This document shows, one piece after another, positions 1 through 8,905 of a stretch of DNA of 64,000 nt. The stretch spans positions 558,001 through 622,000 of the forward strand of contig NZ_KQ758618.1 in the NCBI RefSeq assembly GCF_001457035.1. The letters run 5' to 3'. A program made the translations under genes and the position numbers. The notes under the pieces were generated by a model. That model saw nothing but the letters and a program-made list of their open reading frames with translations, had not been told where the DNA came from and made no database searches. Each line of letters opens with the position of its first letter. The stretch's first letter is position 1. The stretch comes from Fictibacillus enclensis. GTDB taxonomy: Bacteria; Bacillota; Bacilli; Bacillales; Fictibacillaceae.

Positions 1-269
1 CCAATATATAAAAGGTAGCCCAGAGGAAAATGGTGGCTCTCACTAAAATATTTCACGATCATTGATATAAAGGCAAAGTAGAGGAAGAAAACCAATACTT
101 TTCCCAGTATAACATGCACATTGGTCTGATGATGCAGGGCATCGCTGATAATATAGAAAAGCTCGCGAAACAGAAAAAACAGCAAAGTGAGAGCCAGCAG
201 GACTAGAGAAAGATTTAACAGATATTGAAACCCTTTACTCAGGGTTTTCCATTCCATCAACTGTTTCAT
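1..269 (-). CDS. PsiE-family membrane protein (partial, runs off the window)
   Basis: The minus strand encodes at least 89 residues starting MKQLMEWKTLSKG and continuing past base 1. Two hydrophobic segments are visible (about residues 18-36 and 56-70), followed by the signature KYFSESHHFPLGYLLYIG. A hydrophobic protein with a KYF...HFPLxYxxYIG block is the pattern of the phosphate-starvation-inducible PsiE family (YrkR-like in Bacillus), an integral membrane protein of poorly known function. The ATG lies 1 base after the stop of the DUF1641 gene, so it is probably the third gene of the formate dehydrogenase operon. The C-terminus is outside the window. Confidence 0.75.
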   Translation of the reverse strand, partial: MKQLMEWKTLSKGFQYLLNLSLVLLALTLLFFLFRELFYIISDALHHQTNVHVILGKVLVFFLYFAFISMIVKYFSESHHFPLGYLLYI

Positions 270-270
270 T

Positions 271-750
271 CTACTTGTTCAAACCTTCTCCAACCCCTTT
301 TAAGAGGTTGAGGCCAAAGCCTATGGCCCGGTTGATGTCAGGATCCTTCAGTGCCTTCATCAAATCAAATACGCCTACCTTTTCGTTGGCTTCCAGTCCT
401 TTTTCCGCTTTCTCCAGTCCGTTGCCCAAGGCACCCATTAGTTTTTTGGTCATATCTGGATTGGTATCGGACAAAGCACCAGCTGCGGCCATCATGTTGT
501 TGATGGCGTTGGTAATTTGGGGGCGGAGAAGCTGCTCTACAGCAATGCCCGCTACTTTTTCTTTTGCTTCAACAAGGCCGTTTACCGAGCCAAGAATCCC
601 GCTTTCGTGCAGTTCATTGAACAGCTTGATCATTTCTCTGATTCCGTCTCCGCTTTTTGCCAAATCTGTCAGAATTGCTTCCAGACTTTGTTCTTGCAGT
701 TCCTTTTCTGTACGGGCCGGATGTACAATTTTCGTAATCGGCTGTGCCAT
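271..750 (-). CDS. DUF1641 protein, formate dehydrogenase partner (YjgD/YrhD-like)
   Basis: The product has 159 residues and is hydrophilic to amphipathic, with a long central helical region rich in Gly, Asn and Leu (LLRPQITNAINNMMAAAG) and a C-terminal GFGLNLLKGVGEGL segment typical of DUF1641. In Bacillus this family (YjgD, YrhD) is regularly encoded just after a formate dehydrogenase alpha subunit; its role is not established and an accessory or electron-transfer role is inferred. The ATG overlaps the upstream stop as TAATG, so translation is likely coupled to the dehydrogenase. No transmembrane segment is obvious. Confidence 0.82.
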   Translation of the reverse strand: MAQPITKIVHPARTEKELQEQSLEAILTDLAKSGDGIREMIKLFNELHESGILGSVNGLVEAKEKVAGIAVEQLLRPQITNAINNMMAAAGALSDTNPDMTKKLMGALGNGLEKAEKGLEANEKVGVFDLMKALKDPDINRAIGFGLNLLKGVGEGLNK

Positions 751-3707
751 TATCTCTGACCTCCCACCGGTATGTTGACATCGGCAATCGGTTCATAGTC
801 AGCGCGTGCCCATTTGCGTTCCACCTGAACACCCGCTTGCGGATTGCGCTCCGCATAACGCGGATTATACATAGGAAGTGGAGCTCGTCCTTTAACGTTG
901 ATCACTTCCATGCGCACCTTCGTCTGTTTGTAGGCCGGAGTCTGGGTCCGGACATCACCGACACTGCCGGTCAGAATGTTAATAGCATTTTCATGGCTGA
1001 CGGAATGCATCGGAACATACAATTCGTTACCTTGTACCCGGTCGGTTACGATGGAACGCAGTTTAATGAATCCGTAAGGGGATATCAAACGAACAGTGGA
1101 TCCATCCTGCACGCCGCGTTCGCGCGCGAGCTCCGGTGAAACCTCTACAAATACTTCAGGCAGCTTGTATTGAATACCCTTGGATTTATTGGTCATGTTT
1201 CCTTCATGAAAATGTTCAAGCAGGCGGCCGTTGTTCAAGGTTAAATCAAATTCCTTTTCATAATCAACCGGCTGGACGTAGTCAACAAGAGAGAATCGGG
1301 CCCTGTTGTCCGGGAAGTTGAATCGCTCAGTATAGAGAAGAGGCTCATCGCTGCCATCCTTTTGAACCGGCCAGATCAAGCTGTTCCATCCTTCGAGGCG
1401 GGCGTACGAAACTCCCGCAAAAATAGGAGCCAGACTTGCGATTTCCTCCATGATTTCACTTGGATGAGAATAGTTCCAGTCAGCACCCATTACTTTGGCG
1501 ACCTGCTGGATGATCCACCAGTCCGGCTTGGATTCTTCCAACGGTTCAAGTGCCTGGTACAATCTCTGAATCCGGCGTTCGGTGTTCGTAAAGGTTCCAT
1601 CTTTTTCAAGAGATGGTGAAGCTGGAAGAACGACATCCGCAAACTGGGCTGTTTTTGTAAAAAATACGTCCTGTACGACAAAAAAGTCGAGCTTGCCAAG
1701 CATTTCATGAACATGGTTGGAGTTTGAATCCACCCATGCCATGTCTTCACCCATGAGGTACATGGCTTTCAACCGGCCTTTTTCCACTTCCTGAAGCATT
1801 TCAATGTTGGTGAGACCGGCTTCAGGTGAAATGGAAACGCCATATGCTTCTTCAAATACAGCACGTGCCGCAGCATCTGTCAGTCTTTGGTTGCCTGGAA
1901 GCCATTGCGGGAGTGTACCCATGTCACAGGATCCCTGAACATTATTGTGTCCGCGCAATGGATAGGCACCTGCACCGGGGCGTCCGAAGTTTCCGGTTGC
2001 CAAAAGAAGATTGGCAATCGCTGCTGATGTATGAGAGCCCGCAATGTTTTGGGTAACCCCCATTCCCCAGAGTACGCATGTGCCGTCTGCTTCATGAATC
2101 ATTTGGGCCGCTTCCATGAGCTGCTCTTTGGACAGGCCAGTCACTTCCTCCGCAAAATCAAGGGTATACTTTTCAAGCATAGCCAAATATTCGTCATACT
2201 GGTTGACGCGGTTCCGAATAAACGCTTCATCATGCCATCCCTGGTCGATGATGTATTTGGTCACTGCCGCCAGCCATACGAGATCGGAGCCCTGTTTAGG
2301 GTGGAGATATAAATCGGACCGGTCAGCCATTTCATGCTTGCGAAGATCTGAAACGATCAGCTTTTGGCCGCGCATTTTTTTCGCCCGTTTTACGCGGGTG
2401 GCCAAAACAGGATGTCCCTCCGTCGGATTGGCACCGATAATGATGACCAGTCCGGCGCTTTGAATGTCTTTGATGGTACCGGAATCTCCGCCATAACCGA
2501 CCGTTGATAGCAATCCGTCGGTCGCAGGAGACTGGCAGTAGCGGGAGCAGTTGTCCACATTGTTCGTTTCAAAGATTTGCCGTGCAAGCTTTTGCATCAA
2601 GTAGGCTTCTTCATTGGTTGTTTTTGAAGAACTTACAAAACCAAAGGCATTGCCGCCATACTGTTGTTTAATGCTGCCCATTTTTTCACCGATTACAGAG
2701 AGTGCTTCTTCCCATGTCGCTGTGACAAATTCATCGCCTTTACGGATGAGCGGGTGAGTCAGGCGCTGGTCGCTGTTCACGAAATCCCAGCCGAATTTTC
2801 CTTTGATACAAGTGGAGATGCTGTTAACCGGAGCATCTTCAGTTGGTTCGATTTTTAAAATCTTTCTTCCTTTTGTCCAAACTTCAAACGAACAGCCGAC
2901 ACCGCAGAAGGTGCAGACCGTTTTGGTTTTTTTCGTTCGTGTATCCCTCATTGCGGCTTCCACTTCTGAAATGGCAAAGATACTGCCATAGCCCGGTTCA
3001 ACTTCTTTAATTAAGTCGACCATCGGGTTGAGCAGGTCCTGCTTGATTCCTGTCATGAAGCCCGCTTCCCCAAGCATGGATTTTTCCATCAAGGCGTTGC
3101 AAGGACAGACAGTGGCACACTGGCCACAAGAAACACAGGAAGATTCATTGATCGATTTGTCATTATCCCAGATAACACGTGGCATGTTGCGTTCCCAATC
3201 AATCGTCAGTGTTTCATTGACTTGAAGGTCCTGGCAGACTTCTACGCATTTTCCGCAAAGAATGCACTGATTTGGGTCATAGCGGTAAAACGGGTGGGAC
3301 ATATCCACTTCATAGCCTTTTTCACGGAAAGGCCGTTCCTGATGCTCAACCTCAAGTAATTCAGCGGTATTATGCACTTTGCAGTTGCCGTTGTTGTTGT
3401 CGCAAACGGTACAGTAGAGAAGGTGATTCTCGAGGATGCGGTCCATCGCCTCATTCTGCGCCTCTTTTGCTGTTGGTGAAGAGGTGAGAATGTTCATTCC
3501 TTCCTCTATTTCAGTGGAACAAGCTCTCATTACTTTTCCATCAATCTCACACATGCATGTATCACATGTCTGGATCGGTCCGAGCGTTTCCGTATAACAA
3601 ATATGAGGATGCTCGACTCCCTGCTGCAAAAGGTGCTCGAGTACCTTTGTTCCTTTTTTGACTTGCTGTGTTACACCGTTGATCTGTACGGTTAACGTAT
3701 TTTCCAC
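750..3707 (-). CDS. molybdopterin formate dehydrogenase alpha subunit (YjgC/YrhE-like)
   Basis: The product has 985 residues from a GTG start at 3707, chosen because GGAGGAAAATAGA precedes it; an upstream in-frame ATG at 3767 has no such site. Domains in order: a [2Fe-2S] ferredoxin-like N-terminus (CYTETLG then CDTCMC), a cysteine-rich linker, two [4Fe-4S] motifs (CILCGKCVEVC and CVSCGQCATVCPC), a further CTFCGVGCSFEVW cluster site, then the bis-MGD molybdopterin domain and a C-terminal dinucleotide-binding domain. The catalytic position lies in RYCQSPATDG, a cysteine form and not selenocysteine. The family oxidises formate to CO2 in the cytoplasm; the electron acceptor is not clear from sequence. 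DUF1641 and PsiE genes follow. Confidence 0.9.
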   Translation of the reverse strand: MENTLTVQINGVTQQVKKGTKVLEHLLQQGVEHPHICYTETLGPIQTCDTCMCEIDGKVMRACSTEIEEGMNILTSSPTAKEAQNEAMDRILENHLLYCTVCDNNNGNCKVHNTAELLEVEHQERPFREKGYEVDMSHPFYRYDPNQCILCGKCVEVCQDLQVNETLTIDWERNMPRVIWDNDKSINESSCVSCGQCATVCPCNALMEKSMLGEAGFMTGIKQDLLNPMVDLIKEVEPGYGSIFAISEVEAAMRDTRTKKTKTVCTFCGVGCSFEVWTKGRKILKIEPTEDAPVNSISTCIKGKFGWDFVNSDQRLTHPLIRKGDEFVTATWEEALSVIGEKMGSIKQQYGGNAFGFVSSSKTTNEEAYLMQKLARQIFETNNVDNCSRYCQSPATDGLLSTVGYGGDSGTIKDIQSAGLVIIIGANPTEGHPVLATRVKRAKKMRGQKLIVSDLRKHEMADRSDLYLHPKQGSDLVWLAAVTKYIIDQGWHDEAFIRNRVNQYDEYLAMLEKYTLDFAEEVTGLSKEQLMEAAQMIHEADGTCVLWGMGVTQNIAGSHTSAAIANLLLATGNFGRPGAGAYPLRGHNNVQGSCDMGTLPQWLPGNQRLTDAAARAVFEEAYGVSISPEAGLTNIEMLQEVEKGRLKAMYLMGEDMAWVDSNSNHVHEMLGKLDFFVVQDVFFTKTAQFADVVLPASPSLEKDGTFTNTERRIQRLYQALEPLEESKPDWWIIQQVAKVMGADWNYSHPSEIMEEIASLAPIFAGVSYARLEGWNSLIWPVQKDGSDEPLLYTERFNFPDNRARFSLVDYVQPVDYEKEFDLTLNNGRLLEHFHEGNMTNKSKGIQYKLPEVFVEVSPELARERGVQDGSTVRLISPYGFIKLRSIVTDRVQGNELYVPMHSVSHENAINILTGSVGDVRTQTPAYKQTKVRMEVINVKGRAPLPMYNPRYAERNPQAGVQVERKWARADYEPIADVNIPVGGQR

Positions 3708-4012
3708 TCTATTTTCCTCCTTAAAACCTAAAAAACCCACCATAAAACAATCTGTGCCTGTTGACACAAATTCCTTTACAGTGGGTTAATAGCTAAGCAT
3801 TATGAATACCAGCGATCCATCCCGCTATGTGATTGCACGCCATGAACTCCTGGCAGCTGATCGTTACCGAAGAACAATGAACGTTTCCTTTTTTGATTAT
3901 ACCACTTTCCTTTGATGGGGTAAATTTACTTTTTGGAAATGGCTAAAGGCGTCGATTTTAGGGAACACAGAGTATGAATAAGGCTTAACATAACCTATTC
4001 GGGAGGTACTTT
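3708..4012. other. intergenic region upstream of formate dehydrogenase
   Basis: About 300 bases that should carry the minus-strand promoter of the formate dehydrogenase operon. I see no ORF with a credible ribosome site, no convincing -35/-10 pair and no recognisable riboswitch. Confidence 0.4.
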
Positions 4013-4069
4013 ATGAAATATACCGTCATCACAGGAGCAAGCTCAGGAATCGTATCCAGAACAAGATAA
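4013..4069 (+). pseudogene. short-chain dehydrogenase remnant (N-terminal 18 codons)
   Basis: A ribosome site GGGAGG precedes ATG, and the codons read MKYTVITGASSGI before diverging (VSRTR) and stopping. TGASSGIG is the cofactor-binding glycine motif of NAD(P)-dependent short-chain dehydrogenases, which run to about 250 residues. Only the first strand and glycine turn survive, and the stop falls directly against the terminator of the neighbouring permease. The likely history is deletion of the rest of the gene. The fragment cannot encode an active enzyme. Confidence 0.6.
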
Positions 4070-4076
4070 GCATAAG

Positions 4077-4116
4077 AAAAAAGGGAACTGACGGTTTAAC
4101 GTCAGTTCCCTTTTTC
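4077..4116. terminator. bidirectional terminator after amino-acid permease
   Basis: A 16-bp inverted repeat, AAAAAGGGAACTGACG and its complement, closes a short loop, with A-rich and T-rich flanks serving both strands. It immediately follows the permease stop codon. Confidence 0.85.
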
Positions 4117-5478
4117 TCATGAAGCGCTGGGTTTGTTTCGTTTGGTTATCAGGTAAGCAACGATCAGGATGATAAACCAGACAGGAGTGACAAACAAGGC
4201 GATCCGGGTGTCTTTTGCAAACCCGAGCACGACTAGAACGAAAGCAAAGAACAAAAGGACTATCCAATTAATAAAGGGAGCGAGCGGCATTTTGAACTTG
4301 CTTTTTGCTGCTTCTTCGGGTTTCTGCTTTCTGAAGCGCAGATGTGCGATCAGAATAATGCCCCATACCCAGATAAAACAGATGGTCGCAATACTAGTAA
4401 CCAGGGTAAAAACATCTTCCGGCAATAAGTAGTTAAGCAGAACGCCAAATGACAGGAAAAAGGTAGATACAATCAGTGCCGCCGCAGGCACTTTTTTGTC
4501 GCTCAGGGAGGCCAGACGTTTCGGTGCTTTTTCTTCATTAGCCAGTGTATACAACATTCGTCCTGTACTGAATAAACCGCTGTTGCAGGATGACATAGCA
4601 GAAGTAATGACCACAAAGTTAATGACACCAGCTGCAGCAGGTATTCCAATCAGCGAGTAGACCGAAACAAACGGACTGCTCGACGGGTTGATTTTGTCCC
4701 ACGGATAGATCGACATGATGACGATCAGGGATCCGATATAAAAGAGAAGGATCCGGACCGGAATATTGTTGATCGCGCTCGGCAACGTCGTATCCGGATT
4801 CTCAGCTTCACCGGCTGTGACCCCAACGAGTTCAACTCCGACAAAAGCAAAAAGGGCCATCTGAAAGGCCAGAACAAATCCGGAAGCGCCATTTGGGAAA
4901 AATCCGCCGTGGCTGACAAGATTGGAAAAGGAAGCCTGTGTTCCATGGCTTTCATATCCCATGACAATGAGTACAATACCGATCACAATCAGTGCAATAA
5001 TGGTAATGATTTTTATGATAGCAAACCAAAACTCGATTTCTCCAAACGTTTTGACAGCCGACATATTGATCAGCAGTAAGATAAGCACCACAGCTAGTGC
5101 GGTCAGCCATTGGGGAATAGAAGGAAACCAATACTTTACGTACACACCTACCGCTGTAATTTCTGCCATGCCGGTCACAATCCAGCAGAACCAATACGTC
5201 CAGCCCGTAATAAAACCGGCCCAGGGGCCGATAAAGGATTCGGCAAAGTGCGTAAAGGAACCCGAGGTCGGATTATACAGGAGCATTTCACCCAATGCGC
5301 GCATCATGAAGAAAAGCATGATTCCAATCAAGGCATAGTTAATCATGATGGACGGGCCTGTCAAATGAATGGACTTGCCTGCACCCAAAAACAGACCAGT
5401 GCCAATGGCCCCCCCTATGGCTATTAATTGAATGTGCCGGTTTTTTAAACCGCGGTGCAGCTCTTCTTCTTTTTTCAT
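4117..5478 (-). CDS. amino-acid permease, APC family (CycA/AapA-like)
   Basis: The product has 453 residues and about 12 hydrophobic segments. The N-terminus LKNRHIQLIAIGGAIGTGLF is the signature of APC-superfamily amino-acid transporters (AAT family), followed by the conserved GEAENP and VGVELVGVTAGE blocks. These are cytoplasmic-membrane proton symporters for amino acids; overall resemblance is to D-serine/D-alanine/glycine, proline and GABA permeases, so the substrate is not assigned. It stands alone with its own terminator. The ATG gives the full conserved N-terminus. Confidence 0.85.
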   Translation of the reverse strand: MKKEEELHRGLKNRHIQLIAIGGAIGTGLFLGAGKSIHLTGPSIMINYALIGIMLFFMMRALGEMLLYNPTSGSFTHFAESFIGPWAGFITGWTYWFCWIVTGMAEITAVGVYVKYWFPSIPQWLTALAVVLILLLINMSAVKTFGEIEFWFAIIKIITIIALIVIGIVLIVMGYESHGTQASFSNLVSHGGFFPNGASGFVLAFQMALFAFVGVELVGVTAGEAENPDTTLPSAINNIPVRILLFYIGSLIVIMSIYPWDKINPSSSPFVSVYSLIGIPAAAGVINFVVITSAMSSCNSGLFSTGRMLYTLANEEKAPKRLASLSDKKVPAAALIVSTFFLSFGVLLNYLLPEDVFTLVTSIATICFIWVWGIILIAHLRFRKQKPEEAAKSKFKMPLAPFINWIVLLFFAFVLVVLGFAKDTRIALFVTPVWFIILIVAYLITKRNKPSAS

Positions 5479-5683
5479 TGATACACCAACCTTTTCAACA
5501 TGATCTCTGGTGAATTTTTTTCTGCAGTTATTGTCTTTATTTCCCTTTACTCTTCCCTTGCAAAACCAATTGCATAACGGTTAATCATGAAAAAAGAGGG
5601 TATAGACACAACGTAATGCCAAACTTTGTTCGAAGACTTTAATGGAAGTCTTGCAAGATAACGACATCACAGGAGGGTTTTGG

Positions 5684-6910
5684 ATGAAAAAAATATGGTC
5701 GAGTATTTCGCTGGCAAGTGTGCTTTTGTTTGGAGGGATTGCCGGCTGCAATGCTCAGGATGCAGCAGGAGACGAGACAAACAAGCAACCGGCTAAAGAA
5801 AAAGAAAACAAAAAACCAGAACAGGGAAAAACAGCAAAAGAAAAAAAGGAGGAAGAGAAAAAACAGGCAGAAGCACCAAAACCAAAGCCAGCTCCCAAAC
5901 CCAAGGACATAACGGTTAAAGGGGTATACATGTCAGGTGCTGCAGCAGGCATGAACAGCAAATTTAATGAGCTGACCAAGCTGGTGGATGACACGGAACT
6001 CAATTCACTTGTAGTAGATGTAAAAGGTGACAGCGGTGAAGTTACATACGATTCAAACGTTCCCCAAGTTAATTCATATGGTTCTGATAAACATCCCCCA
6101 ATTAAAAATATGAAGCAAAGGCTAAAGGTGATGAAAGACAAAGATATTTACACGATCGCCAGGGTGGTTACATTTAAAGATCCATACATGGCCAAAAAGA
6201 AGCCGGCATTCGCCATGAAAAAGAAAAGCGGCGGATTGTATTACAATGACGGCATACCGTGGGTGGACCCGTATAAAGAACAGTACTGGAAGTATGTTAC
6301 TTCTATTGCAAAGGAAGCCGCGAAACTTGGATTTGATGAGATTCAGTTTGATTATGTCCGCTTCCCTGATAACGGAGCACAGGTGGACAGGGAAGTGAAA
6401 TTCGATAACCCGAAAAAGAAGTCAAAAGCACAGAACATCCACGACTTTTTAACGTATGCCAAAAAAGAACTGAAGCCTTATGGAGTCAATGTGTCTGCCG
6501 ATGTGTTTGGGGTTTCAACGAGCGCGAAAGGAGATACAGGAATTGGACAGCAGTGGGAGTCTTTGACACAGGCCGTCGATGTCATGAGCCCGATGACATA
6601 TCCATCTCATTACGGACCAGGGGATTATGGTATCAAAGTCCCTGATGCAGAGCCCTACAAATTAATCAAGAGTGCCCTTCAGCCGGCGATCCAAAGGGAC
6701 AAAGCACTGGAAAAACAGAAGAAACAGGCAGCAAAAATCAGGCCATGGTATCAAGATTTTACGGCCACCTGGGTGGACGGCCATATTACATATGGCTCTC
6801 AGCAAGTGAAAGATCAAATCCGCGCCGGTAAAGAATTGGGCATTGACGGCTATTTACTATGGAACGCAAGTAATGAATATACGAAAGAAGCGCTTCAGCC
6901 AAAAAACTAG
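5684..6910 (+). CDS. DUF4015 putative glycoside hydrolase lipoprotein
   Basis: The product has 408 residues. The ATG at 5684 is preceded by AGGAGGGTTTTGG, better than an in-frame ATG 42 bases upstream. MKKIWSSISLASVLLF leads to a lipobox ending GIAGC (Cys23), so it should be a membrane-anchored exported lipoprotein. A charged low-complexity linker rich in Lys, Glu, Pro and Ala follows (about residues 30-75), then a DUF4015 domain (TIM-barrel, glycoside-hydrolase-like) with VVDVKGDSGEV, GFDEIQFDYVRFP, DVFGVS and SPMTYPSHYG. The acidic residues in DEIQFDYVRFP are candidate active-site groups by analogy with related barrels. The substrate is unknown; a cell-wall or surface glycan is inferred. 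Confidence 0.82.
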   Translation: MKKIWSSISLASVLLFGGIAGCNAQDAAGDETNKQPAKEKENKKPEQGKTAKEKKEEEKKQAEAPKPKPAPKPKDITVKGVYMSGAAAGMNSKFNELTKLVDDTELNSLVVDVKGDSGEVTYDSNVPQVNSYGSDKHPPIKNMKQRLKVMKDKDIYTIARVVTFKDPYMAKKKPAFAMKKKSGGLYYNDGIPWVDPYKEQYWKYVTSIAKEAAKLGFDEIQFDYVRFPDNGAQVDREVKFDNPKKKSKAQNIHDFLTYAKKELKPYGVNVSADVFGVSTSAKGDTGIGQQWESLTQAVDVMSPMTYPSHYGPGDYGIKVPDAEPYKLIKSALQPAIQRDKALEKQKKQAAKIRPWYQDFTATWVDGHITYGSQQVKDQIRAGKELGIDGYLLWNASNEYTKEALQPKN

Positions 6911-6924
6911 AAACTTACCGTGCA

Positions 6925-6962
6925 ACAGAACAGCCTTTAGAAGGCTGTTCTGTTTGTTTTTC
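6925..6962 (+). terminator. terminator after DUF4015 gene
   Basis: The stem ACAGAACAGCCTT/AAGGCTGTTCTGT around a 3-nt loop is followed by TTTGTTTTT. Confidence 0.9.
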
Positions 6963-7121
6963 TGGGTACTTATAAACCAATATACATAATTATTCAAATT
7001 TAAAAAAATTTTTCATTTTTATGGGTAAAAAATACTAGAAAGAGTATTGTAACTGTGATAGATTACTTATGGTGAATATGCAAAAAGTCCTATTTATTAT
7101 GTTGCAGAGGAGGAAGACCTT

Positions 7122-7619
7122 TTGGAAAGCTTAAAAGAAAAGCGGAGAAGAGAGCGGCAAAGAAAGTTGAAAACAAGACTCCTTATTATTCTTTCATTTC
7201 TCATTCTCTCAGGAGGCGGAAAATTCGCCTATGCTGAGAGTAATAGCATAAAAGATTACCTTTCCAATCAGTCTCAACGAATTCTCGGTCAACTTATGGC
7301 CCGGCTGCATCCCGATATGAAACAAGTGAGTGAAGAATCTTCCAAAGAAGTGCAACAAGCGGTACAAACTGAATCGACAGCGATGAACCAAGAGGTGTCT
7401 GCCTATGCAAATTCGGAGCTTGTGCGCTACAAACAAGAAGTAAAGAAGTATGAGGAACAAAAAAAGAAATCTATTAAAAGAGAACGAGTACGAAGTGAAG
7501 CAAAAGCGAAGCAGGCACTTCGACAATCTATCAACCAAAAAATAGAAGAAGCGAAAAAACAAATCGATCAAGCTGCAGAAGCGGAGGCCGCCGGACAATT
7601 ACAGAACAACGGCCAATAA
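7122..7619 (+). CDS. exported coiled-coil protein, function unknown
   Basis: The product has 165 residues from a TTG start at 7122, preceded by GAGGAGGAAGACCT. A very basic N-terminus (KEKRRRERQRKLKTR) precedes one hydrophobic segment ending near KFAYAES, which reads as a signal peptide or anchor. The rest is charged heptad-like helix (KKYEEQKKKSIKRERVRSE and similar) ending in a Gln/Asn-rich tail. No catalytic motif is seen and I do not recognise the family. It is followed 73 bases later by a second exported protein of similar size and composition, suggesting a functional pair at the cell surface. Confidence 0.7.
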   Translation: MESLKEKRRRERQRKLKTRLLIILSFLILSGGGKFAYAESNSIKDYLSNQSQRILGQLMARLHPDMKQVSEESSKEVQQAVQTESTAMNQEVSAYANSELVRYKQEVKKYEEQKKKSIKRERVRSEAKAKQALRQSINQKIEEAKKQIDQAAEAEAAGQLQNNGQ

Positions 7620-7692
7620 ATACAGGAACAGAGTACAGATGTACTTTTTCTATACATCGACGTGGCGATAGCCGGAAGGAGAGAATCTAGAA

Positions 7693-8178
7693 ATGTCAGT
7701 CAAAAAGAAAGCAGCAGCAGTTACCGGACTCATGGTTACTGGGGCCTTGTTTGCAGGAGCGGCCTCTGACAGCTTTGTGGATCACGTAAAGGTGGGTGTA
7801 GCTCCGCTGATTGGGAAAGTGGCGGCATGGGCAGGATATCAAGTGGCGGATAACGCTGAAAAGAAGGAAGACGAAGTAAACGCTCATGTAAAAAGCGAGT
7901 ATCAGCGAGGAAAGACGGAAGTAGGCAATGCGTACAATAGTACGGTGGCGGATGGCAATGTACAAATTAACAGCTATGCCGAGGAATACAAAATGGCCAT
8001 TACGGCTGCGACCAACGAAAATACCGCTCTGGCAAAATCGAGTATCCAGGAAAAGGTAACCAAAGAGGTGTCGGCCGCCAAGTCGGAGATTGATGCAGAT
8101 GCAAAAGCAACCGTCGACCAGCTCATCCGCGAAACCAATTCATCCATTCCGGCTCCACCGACTTCGCCCGAACGTTAA
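7693..8178 (+). CDS. exported helical protein, function unknown (partner of the upstream gene)
   Basis: The product has 161 residues. The ATG is preceded by GAAGGAGAGAATCTAGAA. The N-terminus MSVKKKAAAVTGLMVTGALF is a short signal or anchor, followed by a helical Ala/Glu/Lys-rich body with Ala/Asp/Ser periodicity (KSEIDADAKATVDQLI) and a Pro-rich end (PAPPTSPER). It has about the same length and plan as the protein just upstream, and no terminator separates them. No known domain is recognised; a secreted structural or envelope role is inferred from composition only. Confidence 0.7.
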   Translation: MSVKKKAAAVTGLMVTGALFAGAASDSFVDHVKVGVAPLIGKVAAWAGYQVADNAEKKEDEVNAHVKSEYQRGKTEVGNAYNSTVADGNVQINSYAEEYKMAITAATNENTALAKSSIQEKVTKEVSAAKSEIDADAKATVDQLIRETNSSIPAPPTSPER

Positions 8179-8184
8179 TTATAA

Positions 8185-8219
8185 AACAGGAGACAGGCAG
8201 CAGCCTCTCCTGTTTTTTT
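8185..8219 (+). terminator. terminator after the exported-protein pair
   Basis: The arms AACAGGAGA and TCTCCTGTT close a loop of about 14 nt and run into seven T residues. Confidence 0.88.
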
Positions 8220-8341
8220 ATGTTTGAATCGCTGGCTCCAAATGCAATAGGAACAATAGGAAAAAACAAGGGAAAATCATTACTGATATAGAATACCTTG
8301 TTAAACGCTAAGAATTTGGTACTTAAGGAGCTGCACTTCAC

Positions 8342-8905
8342 ATGAATATTGTTGACCTTGTTCAGTCACAAGTGATCGCGTCTGTAAAAGAGGAGGAAGA
8401 TATTGAGAAGGCGATAAACAGCACATCCAATATCGTTTTCCTGTTAACCGGTAATCTTTTGAACATGACAGAGCACCTGGACCGGTTGAAAAGTGCTCAA
8501 AAAAGTGTTTTCATACATATTGATTTTATTGAGGGCCTGTCCAATACGAAAAGCGCCATTAAGTATATCGCTAAAAAGTGGAAGCCCTCGGGCATCATTA
8601 CCACAAAAAGTTCCTTGATTAAATTTGCGAAGGAAGAGAAATTAATGGTTATTCAGCGTATGTTTCTCATCGACCACACGGCCTTAAAAAAGGGAATCAG
8701 CATCTGTGAAACGTTTGCACCGGATGCGATTGAAGTCTTGCCCGGGCTGATGCCTAATATTATTGATCATCTGACTCATCGGATCAACCTGCCTATTATT
8801 GCAGGAGGCCTCATCAGTTCAAAGGAAGATATCACTAAGGGGCTGGAAGCGGGGGCACTTGCGATGTCTACCGGAGATCCTGCGCTTTGGAATTTTGATA
8901 TATAA
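8342..8905 (+). CDS. GlpP-like glycerol operon antiterminator homologue
   Basis: The product has 187 residues, close to the family length of about 190. Blocks shared with Bacillus GlpP include FIHIDFIEGL, GIITTKSSLI, QRMFLIDHTAL and DAIEVLPGLMP, followed by PIIAGGLISSKEDI. GlpP is a TIM-barrel-like RNA-binding protein that, with glycerol 3-phosphate, prevents termination ahead of glycerol genes. Here no glpF, glpK or glpD gene lies nearby and the gene sits alone between terminators, so it may be an extra GlpP paralogue acting in trans or on another leader. Confidence 0.8.
   Translation: MNIVDLVQSQVIASVKEEEDIEKAINSTSNIVFLLTGNLLNMTEHLDRLKSAQKSVFIHIDFIEGLSNTKSAIKYIAKKWKPSGIITTKSSLIKFAKEEKLMVIQRMFLIDHTALKKGISICETFAPDAIEVLPGLMPNIIDHLTHRINLPIIAGGLISSKEDITKGLEAGALAMSTGDPALWNFDI

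Noticed and set aside
275-778. 167-residue plus-strand reading frame opposite DUF1641
   Set aside because: It is antisense to a gene with a family match and translational coupling; composition is Ser/Pro/Leu-rich as in shadow frames and no ribosome site is seen.
750-3707. selenocysteine formate dehydrogenase
   Set aside because: The catalytic position in RYCQSPATDG is encoded by a cysteine codon and the frame contains no in-frame TGA.
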